From: JBGTSJ01 sp041940305
GTDB taxonomy: Bacteria; Planctomycetota; Planctomycetia; Planctomycetales; Planctomycetaceae
NCBI GenBank assembly: GCA_041940305.1
Contig: JBGTSJ010000014.1
Location: 62,001 to 126,000, forward strand
Direction: 5' to 3'
DNA length: 64,000 bases
Position 1 is the first letter of the stretch; every line of letters begins with the position of its first letter. A program made the translations under genes and the position numbers. The notes beneath the pieces were generated by a model that was given only the letters and a program-made list of their open reading frames with translations, was not told where the DNA came from and ran no database searches. This document shows positions 19,377 to 31,053 of the stretch, in pieces.

Positions 19377-21083
19377 ATGCAATTCCGGCAATTCTGGATG
19401 CGCGTCTGCAAGCTTGGCGTTGTCTGGGCGTTGATGTCGCAGCCGTGCGACGCCGCGGAGCGCCCCAACATCCTGGTCATCATGTCGGACGACATGGGTT
19501 TCTCCGACCTCGGCTGCTACGGGGGCGAAATCCAGACTCCGAACCTCGATCGACTCGCCGAGAACGGTCTCCGCTTCTCCCAGTTCTACAACACCGGCCG
19601 CTGCTGCCCGACGCGGGCTTCGCTGCTGACCGGATTGTACCCGCACCAGGCGGGCATCGGGCACATGCTGCAGGACCGGAAGCATCCCGGCTACACCACC
19701 GGCCTCAACGGCCGCTGCGTCACCATTCCCGAAGTGCTCCAGCCGGCCGGCTATTCCAGCTACGCCGTCGGCAAGTGGCACGTCACGCGGGACGTCCACC
19801 CCGACGGCCCGAAGGACAACTGGCCGCTGCAACGGGGCTTTGATCGCTTCTACGGCACCATCGCCGGCGGCGGGAGCTTCTACGATCCGGGCTCCCTCAC
19901 CCGCGACAACACGATGATCTCCCCCTTCGCCGACCCCGAATACCAGCCGGAGCAGTTCTATTACACCGACGCCATCTCCGATCACGCCGTGCGTTTCATT
20001 CACGAGCACTACCACCATCCGCGGGCGGAGGCGATCGGACCGTTCTTCATGTACGTCGCCTACACCTGCGCACACTGGCCGATGCACGCGATCGAGGAGG
20101 ACATCGCCAAATACGACGGCGTCTATGACAACGGCTACGCCCCGATTCGCGAACAACGGCTGCAGCGTGTCCGCGAGTTGGGTCTGGTCTCGCCCGACTG
20201 GGAACCCGCCCCGCAGGTCGGCGACTGGGAGTCGGTCGAACACAAGGAGTGGGAGATCCGCTGCATGGAGGTGTATGCGGCGATGATCGACCGCATGGAC
20301 CAGGGGATCGGCCGCATTATCGCCAAGCTGGAAGAACAGCACGCCCTCGACAATACGCTGATCCTGTTCCTGCAGGACAACGGCGGCTGCCAGGAAGACA
20401 TCGGCCGCAACGGCGACTCCCGCCGACCCGCCGAGGCGTCACTCCCTCCCATCGCCGCCGACGCCATCCGGCTGGACGTCCGCCCGAAGCAGAACCGCCG
20501 CGGCGTCCCCACGCTGCAGGGCCCGCACATCATGCCGGGGCCGGAGGATACGTACATCGCGTACGGCATCAACTGGGCGAACGTCAGCAACACGCCGTTC
20601 CGCGAGTACAAGCACTTCGTGCACGAAGGGGGCATCTCCACGCCGCTGATCGCCCACTGGCCGGCAGGCATCGACCGCACCGGCGAAATCGAACACCAGC
20701 CGGGCCATCTCATCGACCTCATGGCGACCTGCGTCGACCTCGCCGGCGCCGATTACCCCTCCGAGCGCAACGGGCGAGAAATCCAGCCGATCGAGGGACT
20801 TAGCCTGCGGCCGGCGTTCGATGGAGACCAGATCGAACGCGAAGCGTTATATTGGGAGCACGAAGGCAACCGCGCGATCCGCGTGGGCGACTGGAAGCTC
20901 GTCGCCAAGGAGAACCGCCCCTGGGAGCTCTACGATCTCGCGGCGGACCGCACCGAACTGCACGACCTGGCGAACTCGATGCCGGAGAAGTTGCAGGAAT
21001 TGGAGGCACTCTGGGACGCCTGGGCCGAACGGGCGAACGTTCTGCCGCTCGGAACATGGCGCGTCGAGGCGAATCGGCCGTAG
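19377..21083 (+). CDS. type I sulfatase (arylsulfatase-like)
   Basis: A 568-residue sulfatase with a signal peptide ending near SQPCDAA. The metal-binding start is NILVIMSDDMGFSDLGCYGG, and the formylglycine site is CCPTRASLLTG with the modified cysteine at Cys76 (CxPxR). GKWHVTR and the GGISTPLIAHWPAG region complete the active-site and metal motifs. It should remove sulfate esters, most likely from algal polysaccharides, outside the cytoplasm. Activation needs a formylglycine-generating enzyme, which is not in this window. The size is usual for planctomycete arylsulfatases. Confidence 0.94.
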   Translation: MQFRQFWMRVCKLGVVWALMSQPCDAAERPNILVIMSDDMGFSDLGCYGGEIQTPNLDRLAENGLRFSQFYNTGRCCPTRASLLTGLYPHQAGIGHMLQDRKHPGYTTGLNGRCVTIPEVLQPAGYSSYAVGKWHVTRDVHPDGPKDNWPLQRGFDRFYGTIAGGGSFYDPGSLTRDNTMISPFADPEYQPEQFYYTDAISDHAVRFIHEHYHHPRAEAIGPFFMYVAYTCAHWPMHAIEEDIAKYDGVYDNGYAPIREQRLQRVRELGLVSPDWEPAPQVGDWESVEHKEWEIRCMEVYAAMIDRMDQGIGRIIAKLEEQHALDNTLILFLQDNGGCQEDIGRNGDSRRPAEASLPPIAADAIRLDVRPKQNRRGVPTLQGPHIMPGPEDTYIAYGINWANVSNTPFREYKHFVHEGGISTPLIAHWPAGIDRTGEIEHQPGHLIDLMATCVDLAGADYPSERNGREIQPIEGLSLRPAFDGDQIEREALYWEHEGNRAIRVGDWKLVAKENRPWELYDLAADRTELHDLANSMPEKLQELEALWDAWAERANVLPLGTWRVEANRP

Positions 21084-21109
21084 CTGTCAGGGCTCAGCCC
21101 TTGAGCAGA

Positions 21110-21133
21110 AGCTGAAGCCTCACGACTTCAGCT
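21110..21133. terminator. hairpin between convergent sulfatase and response-regulator genes
   Basis: An 8-bp perfect stem, AGCTGAAG / CTTCAGCT, with an 8-nt loop between stops at 21083 and 21151. It could end transcription from either side. Confidence 0.45.
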
Positions 21134-21150
21134 ACGAAACTCACAGCCCG

Positions 21151-22068
21151 TCACACCAGCACGGCCTGCCTTGCCGCCGGCTGCAGTGTGGCATACTTCA
21201 CCATCGTGACTTCATTGCCGGTTTCGTTGTAATCGACATCGTCCATGAACGTCCGCATCAGCAGCAGTCCGCGGCCACATGGACGGTCGATATTGGCCGG
21301 ATCGGTCGGATCCGGCAGCATCCGCGGATCGAACCCCGGGCCCTCGTCCCGGACGACGTAACGGACTCGCTCCTCCGACAAGTCAACGTCCACATAGATC
21401 GAGCGATTCGCGTAGGGCGGAATTCGCGTCCGTTCGCGTGCCAGATCGTAATAGAGCGAGCAGTCCTGCTCCCGCAACTCTGACTGGACCTCGAGATTCC
21501 CATGATACGCGGCGTTCAGCAGCGCCTCCTCCAAAGCCACGCCGACGCGCAACCGCTCATTCTCGGCCAGCAGCCCCATGTCGCGGATGAGTCCCTGAAG
21601 ATAGGCGACCGCCGAGGAGAGGAGCGCCGCTTCGTTGCTGAGCACGAACGTCGCCTGCAGCGACTTCATCCGCTCCAGCAACAGGCGCTTCGTCTGTCGT
21701 TCGCCGGCGAGCACAAGTACTCGCTCGATCACGGGCAGCAGATCCTGGCTGAGCTCCCTCTTGGAGACATAACTGGCGGCCCCACGCTCCAGCGCTTCCA
21801 CTGCGATGCGCTCGCTTCCTTGAGCTGTCATCAGCACAACCGGAATCAACGGATAGTCGCGGTCGATGGCCTCGACCAGCTCAAGGCCGTTCATCTCCGG
21901 CATCTGCAGATCGGTCAGGATCAGATCCGGAGCACTGGAGGCCACGCGATCAAGGGCGTCCCGCCCGTCTTTGGCGTACTCGACGTCCCAGTCCTCGCGC
22001 CGTTCCAGGAGCCCGCCCGCAATCCGGCGGTCAGTCGCGGAGTCGTCGACGACGAGGATGACCGACAT
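21151..22068 (-). CDS. response regulator fused to an RsbW-like ATP-binding domain
   Basis: A 305-residue two-domain signalling protein. Residues 1-120 are a receiver: acidic pair Asp8/Asp9, phospho-acceptor Asp53 in LTDLQMPEMNG, the conserved Thr/Ala switch in VVLMTAQG and the YVSKREL lysine. A linker helix leads to a GHKL ATPase of the anti-sigma/RsbW type with the N-box EEALLNAAYHGN and glycine loops DEGPGFDP and GRGLLLMRTFMDDV. Family knowledge suggests that phosphorylation controls a partner-switching kinase acting on an anti-sigma antagonist; no such partner is adjacent. It lies alone. Confidence 0.88.
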   Translation of the reverse strand: MSVILVVDDSATDRRIAGGLLERREDWDVEYAKDGRDALDRVASSAPDLILTDLQMPEMNGLELVEAIDRDYPLIPVVLMTAQGSERIAVEALERGAASYVSKRELSQDLLPVIERVLVLAGERQTKRLLLERMKSLQATFVLSNEAALLSSAVAYLQGLIRDMGLLAENERLRVGVALEEALLNAAYHGNLEVQSELREQDCSLYYDLARERTRIPPYANRSIYVDVDLSEERVRYVVRDEGPGFDPRMLPDPTDPANIDRPCGRGLLLMRTFMDDVDYNETGNEVTMVKYATLQPAARQAVLV

Positions 22069-22698
22069 GGCGTCACACCTCTCGATTGAACTGGATGGCT
22101 GTCGAAGTTGACGGGAGCGGCGACGAAGTTGAGCGACGGATTCGGGTTTCGGTCCATCGCTGCCACGCTGATCCGGCCAGACAGACAGGCTTGATCGGGA
22201 CCGCCGTCCGGCCGATGTGGCGCACGACTGAAATGCTACGCCTCCCTCCTACGATAACCGTGCCGTAATCGGCTGCCAAGGAATCCTCCCGGCGATTCGG
22301 TCCGAACCGGCGGAATCCCAGGGGCGAACCGCCTGCAAACAGATCGGAAACGCCCGGAACATTCCGCACGGTCGTTAAATCTTGGCAGCGACCCGATCTC
22401 AAAAAGTGCGGCATGCGGCCTGTGCGAGTGCACCGGTCCCCCTTTGGCGTATGGTGCTCTGGGGTCCGGTTCACTGCGATCATTCCGCCATCTGACGAAC
22501 GAGGCGCCCGTACACCGCGACCGTCGAAAGGGATGAACATCGGGGGAGCCCCGTCCGCAGCCGTCGCCGCTGACCGGCAACGGCGAGAACGATTTACGGC
22601 CGGGCGTTTCAAGCGGATAATGCGATGCAGGGCCAACGCATCGTCTGCGCCGCATCCGGAGACGGGGCGGCACACCTGTGGGGCAAATCAGGCACACC
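22069..22698 (+). other. intergenic region between divergent response-regulator and kinase genes
   Basis: A 630-bp region between divergent genes. No convincing coding sequence, RNA gene or repeat was seen; it presumably holds the promoters for both genes. Confidence 0.4.
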
Positions 22699-24174
22699 AT
22701 GGCAGAGCCCGGCCAGCTTGGTAAGGGACAATCCCGTTGGGTCTGGCCGTTTGAGTTGACGGAGCAGATCGGCGAAGGCGGGATGGGGGTGGTTTACCGT
22801 GCGCGCTACGTGGTGAACAACCGCGAGGTCGCGGTAAAAATGCTGCCGTCCGACGTGACGGACAGGACGGCGCTGGCCCGCTTCGAGCGCGAGATGGCGG
22901 TGCTCAAGGATATGCGGCACCCCAATATCGTCCGGTGCTTCGGCGGCGCGTGCGAAGACAAACGTCGCTTCTACGCGATGGAACTGGTCGAGGGGGGCAC
23001 GCTCGAGGACATCCTGCAGCGGCGAGGCAAGCTGAGTTGGGAGCAGGTCGTCGAGTTCGGCCTGCAGATGTGTGCGGCGCTGGAGTGCTCGCACCAGCGG
23101 GGCGTGATCCACCGTGACGTCAAGCCGGCCAATTTCCTGATTGCCTCCAATGGACAGCTGAAACTCAGCGATTTCGGCCTTGCCAGCGTCGCCTCGCAGC
23201 GTCGCATCACGAACGTCGGGAAGACCGCCGGAACATTTCTGTACATGGCGCCGGAGCAGATTCGCGGCGGTGAAGTGCTTCCGCAAACGGACCTGTATGC
23301 GCTGGGTTGCGTCTTCTTCGAGTTGCTGACGGGCCGCCCACCCTTCGCCGCCGAAACTCCTGCCGCAACGCTGCATCTGCATTGCCGGCAGGCCCCGCCT
23401 CGCGTCACGGAGTTCGCACTGGACTGCCCGCCGGCGCTGGAGGATCTCATACTGCGGCTGCTTGAGAAGGATGCCTCAAAACGGCCCGGCTCGGCCGCGG
23501 AAGTGGCCCGCGAGCTTCGGGCCGTTACACAGACAATCACGGTGCTGCCAGGACGCAAACCTGGCAAAGCCACGCCCCGCGGTGGAAATCAGCCGGTCAC
23601 GCTTCCGGCGACGGACGAGGACACGGCGCTGGCCCCCGCCGTTTCGACGGCCGGCGGCACTCGGCTCCCGGCGTGGCTGGGCGCGGCGCTGGCCGTCCCA
23701 CTCATCGTCGCGACCTGGGTCGCCCATGCGTCGCACCAATCCGGGAAGGATCTGGAACTGGCCGAAAGCACGTGGATCGCCGCCCTTTCCAGCAGCGACC
23801 TGGAGGTCCGCCGTACGGCAGCGGAGGCGTTGGGACAACTCGCCATCCGCAGTGAATCGGCATTGGCTGCACTCGTCGCGGCGACTCGCAGCGACGACAG
23901 TCGGACTCGTGCCGCCGCCGTCGATGCACTCGGAATCGCAGGCTCGGCTGCGCAATCCTATAAATCCGAACTGATTCGAATCCAGAAGCAGGATCCGGAA
24001 GACGAAGTACGCACCGCTGCGGAAGCTGCGATCAATCGCATTGAGTCCGACACCTCCGGCCATGGCGGAGGGCTGTTCCCCTGGCTCGCTACAGCGATGC
24101 TCGTCGCTGCGGCCGGCGCGTTCTGGTGGCTGCAATCGCGGGAGAGGCGAACCTCAGCCCTCCGTCCAGCCTGA
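22699..24174 (+). CDS. serine/threonine protein kinase with HEAT repeats between two membrane segments
   Basis: A 491-residue Hanks-type kinase. The glycine loop is IGEGGMGVVYRA, the ATP lysine is Lys47 in VAVKML, the catalytic loop is HRDVKPANFL (Asp140) and the metal motif is SDFGLA (Asp158), followed by MAPEQ. After the kinase domain (to about 285) come a membrane segment (WLGAALAVPLIVATWVAHAS), two to three HEAT-like repeats (VRRTAAEALGQLA, RTRAAAVDALGIAG, VRTAAEAAINRI) and a second membrane segment (WLATAMLVAAAGAFWWLQS). The HEAT part should therefore lie outside the cytoplasm. An upstream GTG at 22678 adds seven residues. It converges on secA. Confidence 0.9.
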   Translation: MAEPGQLGKGQSRWVWPFELTEQIGEGGMGVVYRARYVVNNREVAVKMLPSDVTDRTALARFEREMAVLKDMRHPNIVRCFGGACEDKRRFYAMELVEGGTLEDILQRRGKLSWEQVVEFGLQMCAALECSHQRGVIHRDVKPANFLIASNGQLKLSDFGLASVASQRRITNVGKTAGTFLYMAPEQIRGGEVLPQTDLYALGCVFFELLTGRPPFAAETPAATLHLHCRQAPPRVTEFALDCPPALEDLILRLLEKDASKRPGSAAEVARELRAVTQTITVLPGRKPGKATPRGGNQPVTLPATDEDTALAPAVSTAGGTRLPAWLGAALAVPLIVATWVAHASHQSGKDLELAESTWIAALSSSDLEVRRTAAEALGQLAIRSESALAALVAATRSDDSRTRAAAVDALGIAGSAAQSYKSELIRIQKQDPEDEVRTAAEAAINRIESDTSGHGGGLFPWLATAMLVAAAGAFWWLQSRERRTSALRPA

Positions 24175-24235
24175 TCGGCCAGGACACTGAGGGAGTGCCA
24201 ACTCAACGATCGCACGTCAGGTCCGGACCAGACCC

Positions 24236-27814
<3,579 letters not shown>

Positions 27815-28217
27815 GCAATTCCGTCAGACAGGAACAGGTAGGGACGGCGGACCGGCGCGGACGGTCGAACGACCGCGGGCACCTGTGGCACGAATGCGGC
27901 AAAAACCGGGTCTCTGTGCGGAAACCGCGGCGCCTCACGCCAGACCCTCGTCAGCAGTGTTTACTTTCGACTGCGGAAGACGCAGCACGAGGAACATCTC
28001 CGTTCATTCGCCCTCCGCTCCCGATTCTTGGCTTCCGGCCCGCCGCGCATAGCGACGCGGCAGCCGCCTCAAGGCTCCCTGATACTGGGCACCCCGCAAC
28101 CGCTGCCATTTGCCGTAACCATCCATGCGCCTGAATGTTATTTCCTCCGCCAAACACGGTCAATGGGCGTTCGGGCTGCTAAAAGGCCCTCAACTCGCTG
28201 AGCTAGAGGAACCCTGT
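27815..28217 (-). other. intergenic region upstream of secA
   Basis: About 400 bp with no gene supported on either strand. It must hold the secA promoter on the minus strand and the former promoter of the broken Uma2 gene on the plus strand; no clear boxes can be named. Confidence 0.4.
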
Positions 28218-28749
28218 ATGAGCACGGCCACGACGCCTGTGACTCCTGAAGACCTGCTCCGGATGCTTTCCCGATGATCCCGGCTAAGTGCGACGTACCG
28301 ACGCCTGCTACGTCGCAGCCGGCCGGTTCGAGAACAACGAAGTTCCTGAAGGCTTCATCCGCCTGGCCCCTGATCTCGTCGTCGAAGTCGTGTCGCCCAA
28401 CGATTCTTATTAGAAGCGGCATCAGAACTGGGAGGGCGAGGCTCCTGCCGAGCCAACTCCGTCAGGGGACCCGCTAAAACGAGCGGTTCCGCGGGAGCGT
28501 CGCCCTCCCACACTCCAACATTGCACGTAATGAAACTGCCTCTACGAAGTCGAACTGAAGGTGGACGAATACCTCGATGCCGGAGTCCGGCTCGTCTGGG
28601 TCATCGCCCCGTCCAACCGCACGGCGAGAATCGACCGCAACGACGGCAGTGTGTCCCAGGTCGATGCCACGGCTCAATTGAGCGGCGACGACGTGCTTCC
28701 CGGATTCAACTGCCAGGTGGGCGACTTGTTCCCCAGCCAGGCGATGTGA
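28218..28749 (+). pseudogene. Uma2 family endonuclease, broken by a deletion and a small element
   Basis: Remains of a Uma2 gene. It starts with a good site (AGAGGA 7 nt before ATG 28218) and reads MSTATTPVTPEDLLRMLS before a stop. Sequence for roughly 60 codons of the family core is missing. Reading resumes in another frame as VPEGFIRLAPDLVVEVVSPN, then meets a TAG created by the 130-bp insertion at 28413. After the insertion it continues as YEVELKVDEYLDAGVRLVWV and ends at 28749. Joining the sequence on either side of the insertion gives a normal Uma2 stretch. The intact relative lies at 6636-7283. It cannot make a functional protein. Confidence 0.85.
28413..28542. mobile_element. MITE-like non-autonomous element with TA target duplication
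   Basis: A 130-bp insertion inside the Uma2 remnant. It is flanked by TA on both sides (28411-28412 and 28543-28544), and removing the insertion plus one TA restores GAT TCT TAT TAC GAA, matching the family. The very ends match weakly in inverted orientation (GAAGCGGCATCA against GAGGCAGTTTCA, 8 of 12). Inside lie 26-nt arms (28429-28454 and 28485-28510, starting TGGGAGGGCGA) that pair at 22 of 26 positions. It encodes nothing. TA duplication is typical of the IS630/Tc1-mariner group, which is inferred as the mobilising family. Confidence 0.78.
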
Positions 28750-28791
28750 GAAACTGGCTGTGCAGTTCCAAGCGCAAACAGTTCTCATGAT

Positions 28792-29448
28792 ATGCTCACC
28801 TCCGACGACCACAAGTACCAGGCCGGTGACCCGACCCGATACGACGACCAGCCGTCTGGCGTCATCATCAGCCCCGACACGCGTCGAGCGCAGCGCGTGC
28901 CACCGGGACAGGCCCGCACCCGCAAGTGGCCCGTCCTGCACTACGGCTCGGTGCCGCACGTCTCTCAGAGTGAATGGACGCTCGAAATCCACGGCCTCGT
29001 CGAACGCCCCTTGACGTTCAACTGGGAGGAGTTTCGAGCATTACCCCGCGTCAAGGTCTTCGCCGACTTCCACTGCGTCACCCGCTGGTCACGGCTGAGC
29101 AACATTTGGGAAGGGGTCTCCACCCGCGAGATTCTCAACCGCGCGGGGATGCGCCCCGAAGCCAGGTTCGCCCTCCCGCTGGGCTATGACGACGGCTGGA
29201 CCACCAACCTGCCGCTCGAATACTTCCTCGCCGGGGATGCCCTGTTCGCTGACACGCACGACGGCGAACTCCTCTCCGCCGACCACGGCGGTCCCGTCCG
29301 CCTCATCATCCCGCAGCTTTACGCCTGGAAGAGCGCCAAGTGGGTCAAGGCGGTCGAACTCTCCGCGTCGGACCGCCCCGGCCTCTGGGAAGAAGGAGGC
29401 TATCACGACCGCGGTGATCCCTGGCTCGAAGAGCGGTTTCGCGAGTAA
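28792..29448 (+). CDS. sulfite oxidase-like molybdopterin-dependent oxidoreductase
   Basis: A 218-residue protein of the oxidoreductase molybdopterin-binding (sulfite oxidase/YedY) family. The molybdenum-ligating cysteine is Cys95 in FADFHCVTRWSRLSN, and WEGVSTREIL, GYDDGWTTNLPLEYF and GGPVRLIIPQLYAWKSAKWVK follow in the usual order. It has no signal peptide and no heme domain, as in the short cytoplasmic members. The electron acceptor and substrate are unknown. It starts 42 nt after the broken Uma2 gene and converges on a sulfatase gene. Confidence 0.92.
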   Translation: MLTSDDHKYQAGDPTRYDDQPSGVIISPDTRRAQRVPPGQARTRKWPVLHYGSVPHVSQSEWTLEIHGLVERPLTFNWEEFRALPRVKVFADFHCVTRWSRLSNIWEGVSTREILNRAGMRPEARFALPLGYDDGWTTNLPLEYFLAGDALFADTHDGELLSADHGGPVRLIIPQLYAWKSAKWVKAVELSASDRPGLWEEGGYHDRGDPWLEERFRE

Positions 29449-29454
29449 CCGTCC

Positions 29455-29534
29455 GTTGGAGTCCAGCCTTCAGGCTGACCGAGTCCAGAAACGATGTCCC
29501 ATCCCACTCGGCAGGCCAATGCCTGTACTCCAGC
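29455..29534. repeat. imperfect palindromic element between convergent genes
   Basis: Arms 29455-29484 (starting GTTGGAGTCCAGCC) and 29506-29534 pair at about 22 of 30 positions with one gap. It fills nearly the whole gap between the oxidoreductase and sulfatase stops and abuts the sulfatase stop codon. Confidence 0.55.
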
Positions 29535-30935
29535 TTACGGCAACGGGATCTCCAACTGCGACGGCGGCGCGACCAGGTCTGCCTGGTGCCGCTCGACGAG
29601 TACCGCGATCTCCGCCAGCACCTCAGGATGATCGGCGTTCACGTTGCGCTGCTCGCCCGGATCGACTTCGAGGTGGAACAGCAGCGGCGGGTCGTGCGCG
29701 GTTCGTTCGCGTGAGTTCGGGCCGTACGCGTCCTGCGTGAAGTAATGCGCCTTCCACGGCCCCAGCCGCGCTGCCATCAACTGCGTGCCCCGATAATAGA
29801 ACATGTGGTCCCGCGGGGACGGCCCGCTCCCCTGCAGCACCGGCGACAAATCCAATCCGTCAATCGTCCGGTCATCGGGCGCTCGTCCGCCGGCCAGGCT
29901 GATGCACGTCGTAAAAATGTCCATCGTGGAGCCCAGTTCCCGGCAGACCTGTCCGGGGTCGATGTGCCCCGGCCACCAGGCTAGCGTCGGCTCGCGCATA
30001 CCCCCGTCCCACGTGCACCCCTTGCCGTCCCGCAAGAGCCCGGCCGATCCGCCATGGTCGCCGTAGATCAGCCAGGGGCCGTTGTCGCTGCTGAACCAGA
30101 CAAGCGTATTCTCAGCGAGCTCCTCCTGCCGCAACGTCTGCAGGATCTGCCCGACCGACCAGTCCACCTCCTCGACGCAGTCGCCGTACAGCCCGGCCAG
30201 GCTCACTTCCTCAAACTCTTGCGAGCGGAACAGCGGGACGTGCACCATCGTGTGCGGCACGTACACGAAGAACGGCTGTTCCCGATGCTCTCGGATGAAC
30301 TGCTGCGCCGCCTGGGTGTAACGCCGCGTGATGGTGGTCTGGTCGGCGGGTCGCTCAACGATCTCGTTGTTGCGCATCAGCGGCACGTTCCAGTATTCGC
30401 TCCGCGGATCCCAGAACGCGGCTCGTCCCGCGGGACCGACGTCCGCGACGCGGTCCATGTCGTTCGAATAGGGAATCCCCAGGTATTCATCGAAACCCTG
30501 TCGTGTCGGCAGGAACTGCGGCAAATGGCCGAGATGCCACTTCCCGAAGCACGCCGTCGCATACCCGGCGGCCCGCAGCACCTCGGCGAGCGTCACCTCT
30601 TCGTCCGGCAGCCCCCCTCCCGAGTTCGGAAACAGCACGCGCCGCGTATCGCTGCACATGCCGTTGCGGATCGGCAGCCGGCCGGTCAACAGCGCCGCGC
30701 GGCTGGGAGTGCAGACGCAGGCCGCCGAATAGAACTGCGTGAATCGCAGCCCCTCGTCCGCCATCCGGTCGAGGTGCGGCGTGCTGATCGTCGGGTGCCC
30801 GAAGCAGCCAAGATCGCCGTACCCCAGGTCGTCCGCGTAGATGATGACGAAGTTCGGGACCGTTCGATCTTCGGCGCCCGCTTGAGTTGCCGCGATGCAG
30901 CCCAGAGTGAGAGTGATGAGAATCCGCGTTCGCAT
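29535..30935 (-). CDS. type I sulfatase
   Basis: A 466-residue sulfatase with an N-terminal signal peptide (ILITLTLGCIAATQAGA). NFVIIYADDLGYGDLGCFG gives the metal-binding aspartates, and the formylglycine motif is CTPSRAALLTG with Cys75 modified (CxPSR). GKWHLGHLPQFLP and the SSDNGPW region are also typical. It should cleave sulfate esters outside the cytoplasm. It differs clearly from the other sulfatase (19377), so the two probably have different substrates. It lies downstream of the propeller gene in the same direction. Confidence 0.94.
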   Translation of the reverse strand: MRTRILITLTLGCIAATQAGAEDRTVPNFVIIYADDLGYGDLGCFGHPTISTPHLDRMADEGLRFTQFYSAACVCTPSRAALLTGRLPIRNGMCSDTRRVLFPNSGGGLPDEEVTLAEVLRAAGYATACFGKWHLGHLPQFLPTRQGFDEYLGIPYSNDMDRVADVGPAGRAAFWDPRSEYWNVPLMRNNEIVERPADQTTITRRYTQAAQQFIREHREQPFFVYVPHTMVHVPLFRSQEFEEVSLAGLYGDCVEEVDWSVGQILQTLRQEELAENTLVWFSSDNGPWLIYGDHGGSAGLLRDGKGCTWDGGMREPTLAWWPGHIDPGQVCRELGSTMDIFTTCISLAGGRAPDDRTIDGLDLSPVLQGSGPSPRDHMFYYRGTQLMAARLGPWKAHYFTQDAYGPNSRERTAHDPPLLFHLEVDPGEQRNVNADHPEVLAEIAVLVERHQADLVAPPSQLEIPLP

Positions 30936-30970
30936 CTCGGCCTGACCTCATCGCAAGGACATGAATGAAA

Positions 30971-30998
30971 CGACCCGGACGCAACAGCATCCGGGTCG
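30971..30998 (-). terminator. terminator between propeller and sulfatase genes
   Basis: A 9-bp stem, CGACCCGGA / TCCGGGTCG, with a 10-nt loop lies downstream of the minus-strand propeller gene and is followed on that strand by TTTCATT. It probably limits read-through into the sulfatase gene. Confidence 0.55.
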
Positions 30999-31053
30999 AG
31001 GATCTGCGAGAATCCGTCCAATCCGCGTCATCCGCGGCCCACTGTGAGCGATC

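Noticed and set aside
22073..22675. 200-codon minus-strand frame upstream of the kinase gene
   Set aside because: No recognisable features, Arg-rich, in a region better read as a divergent promoter gap.
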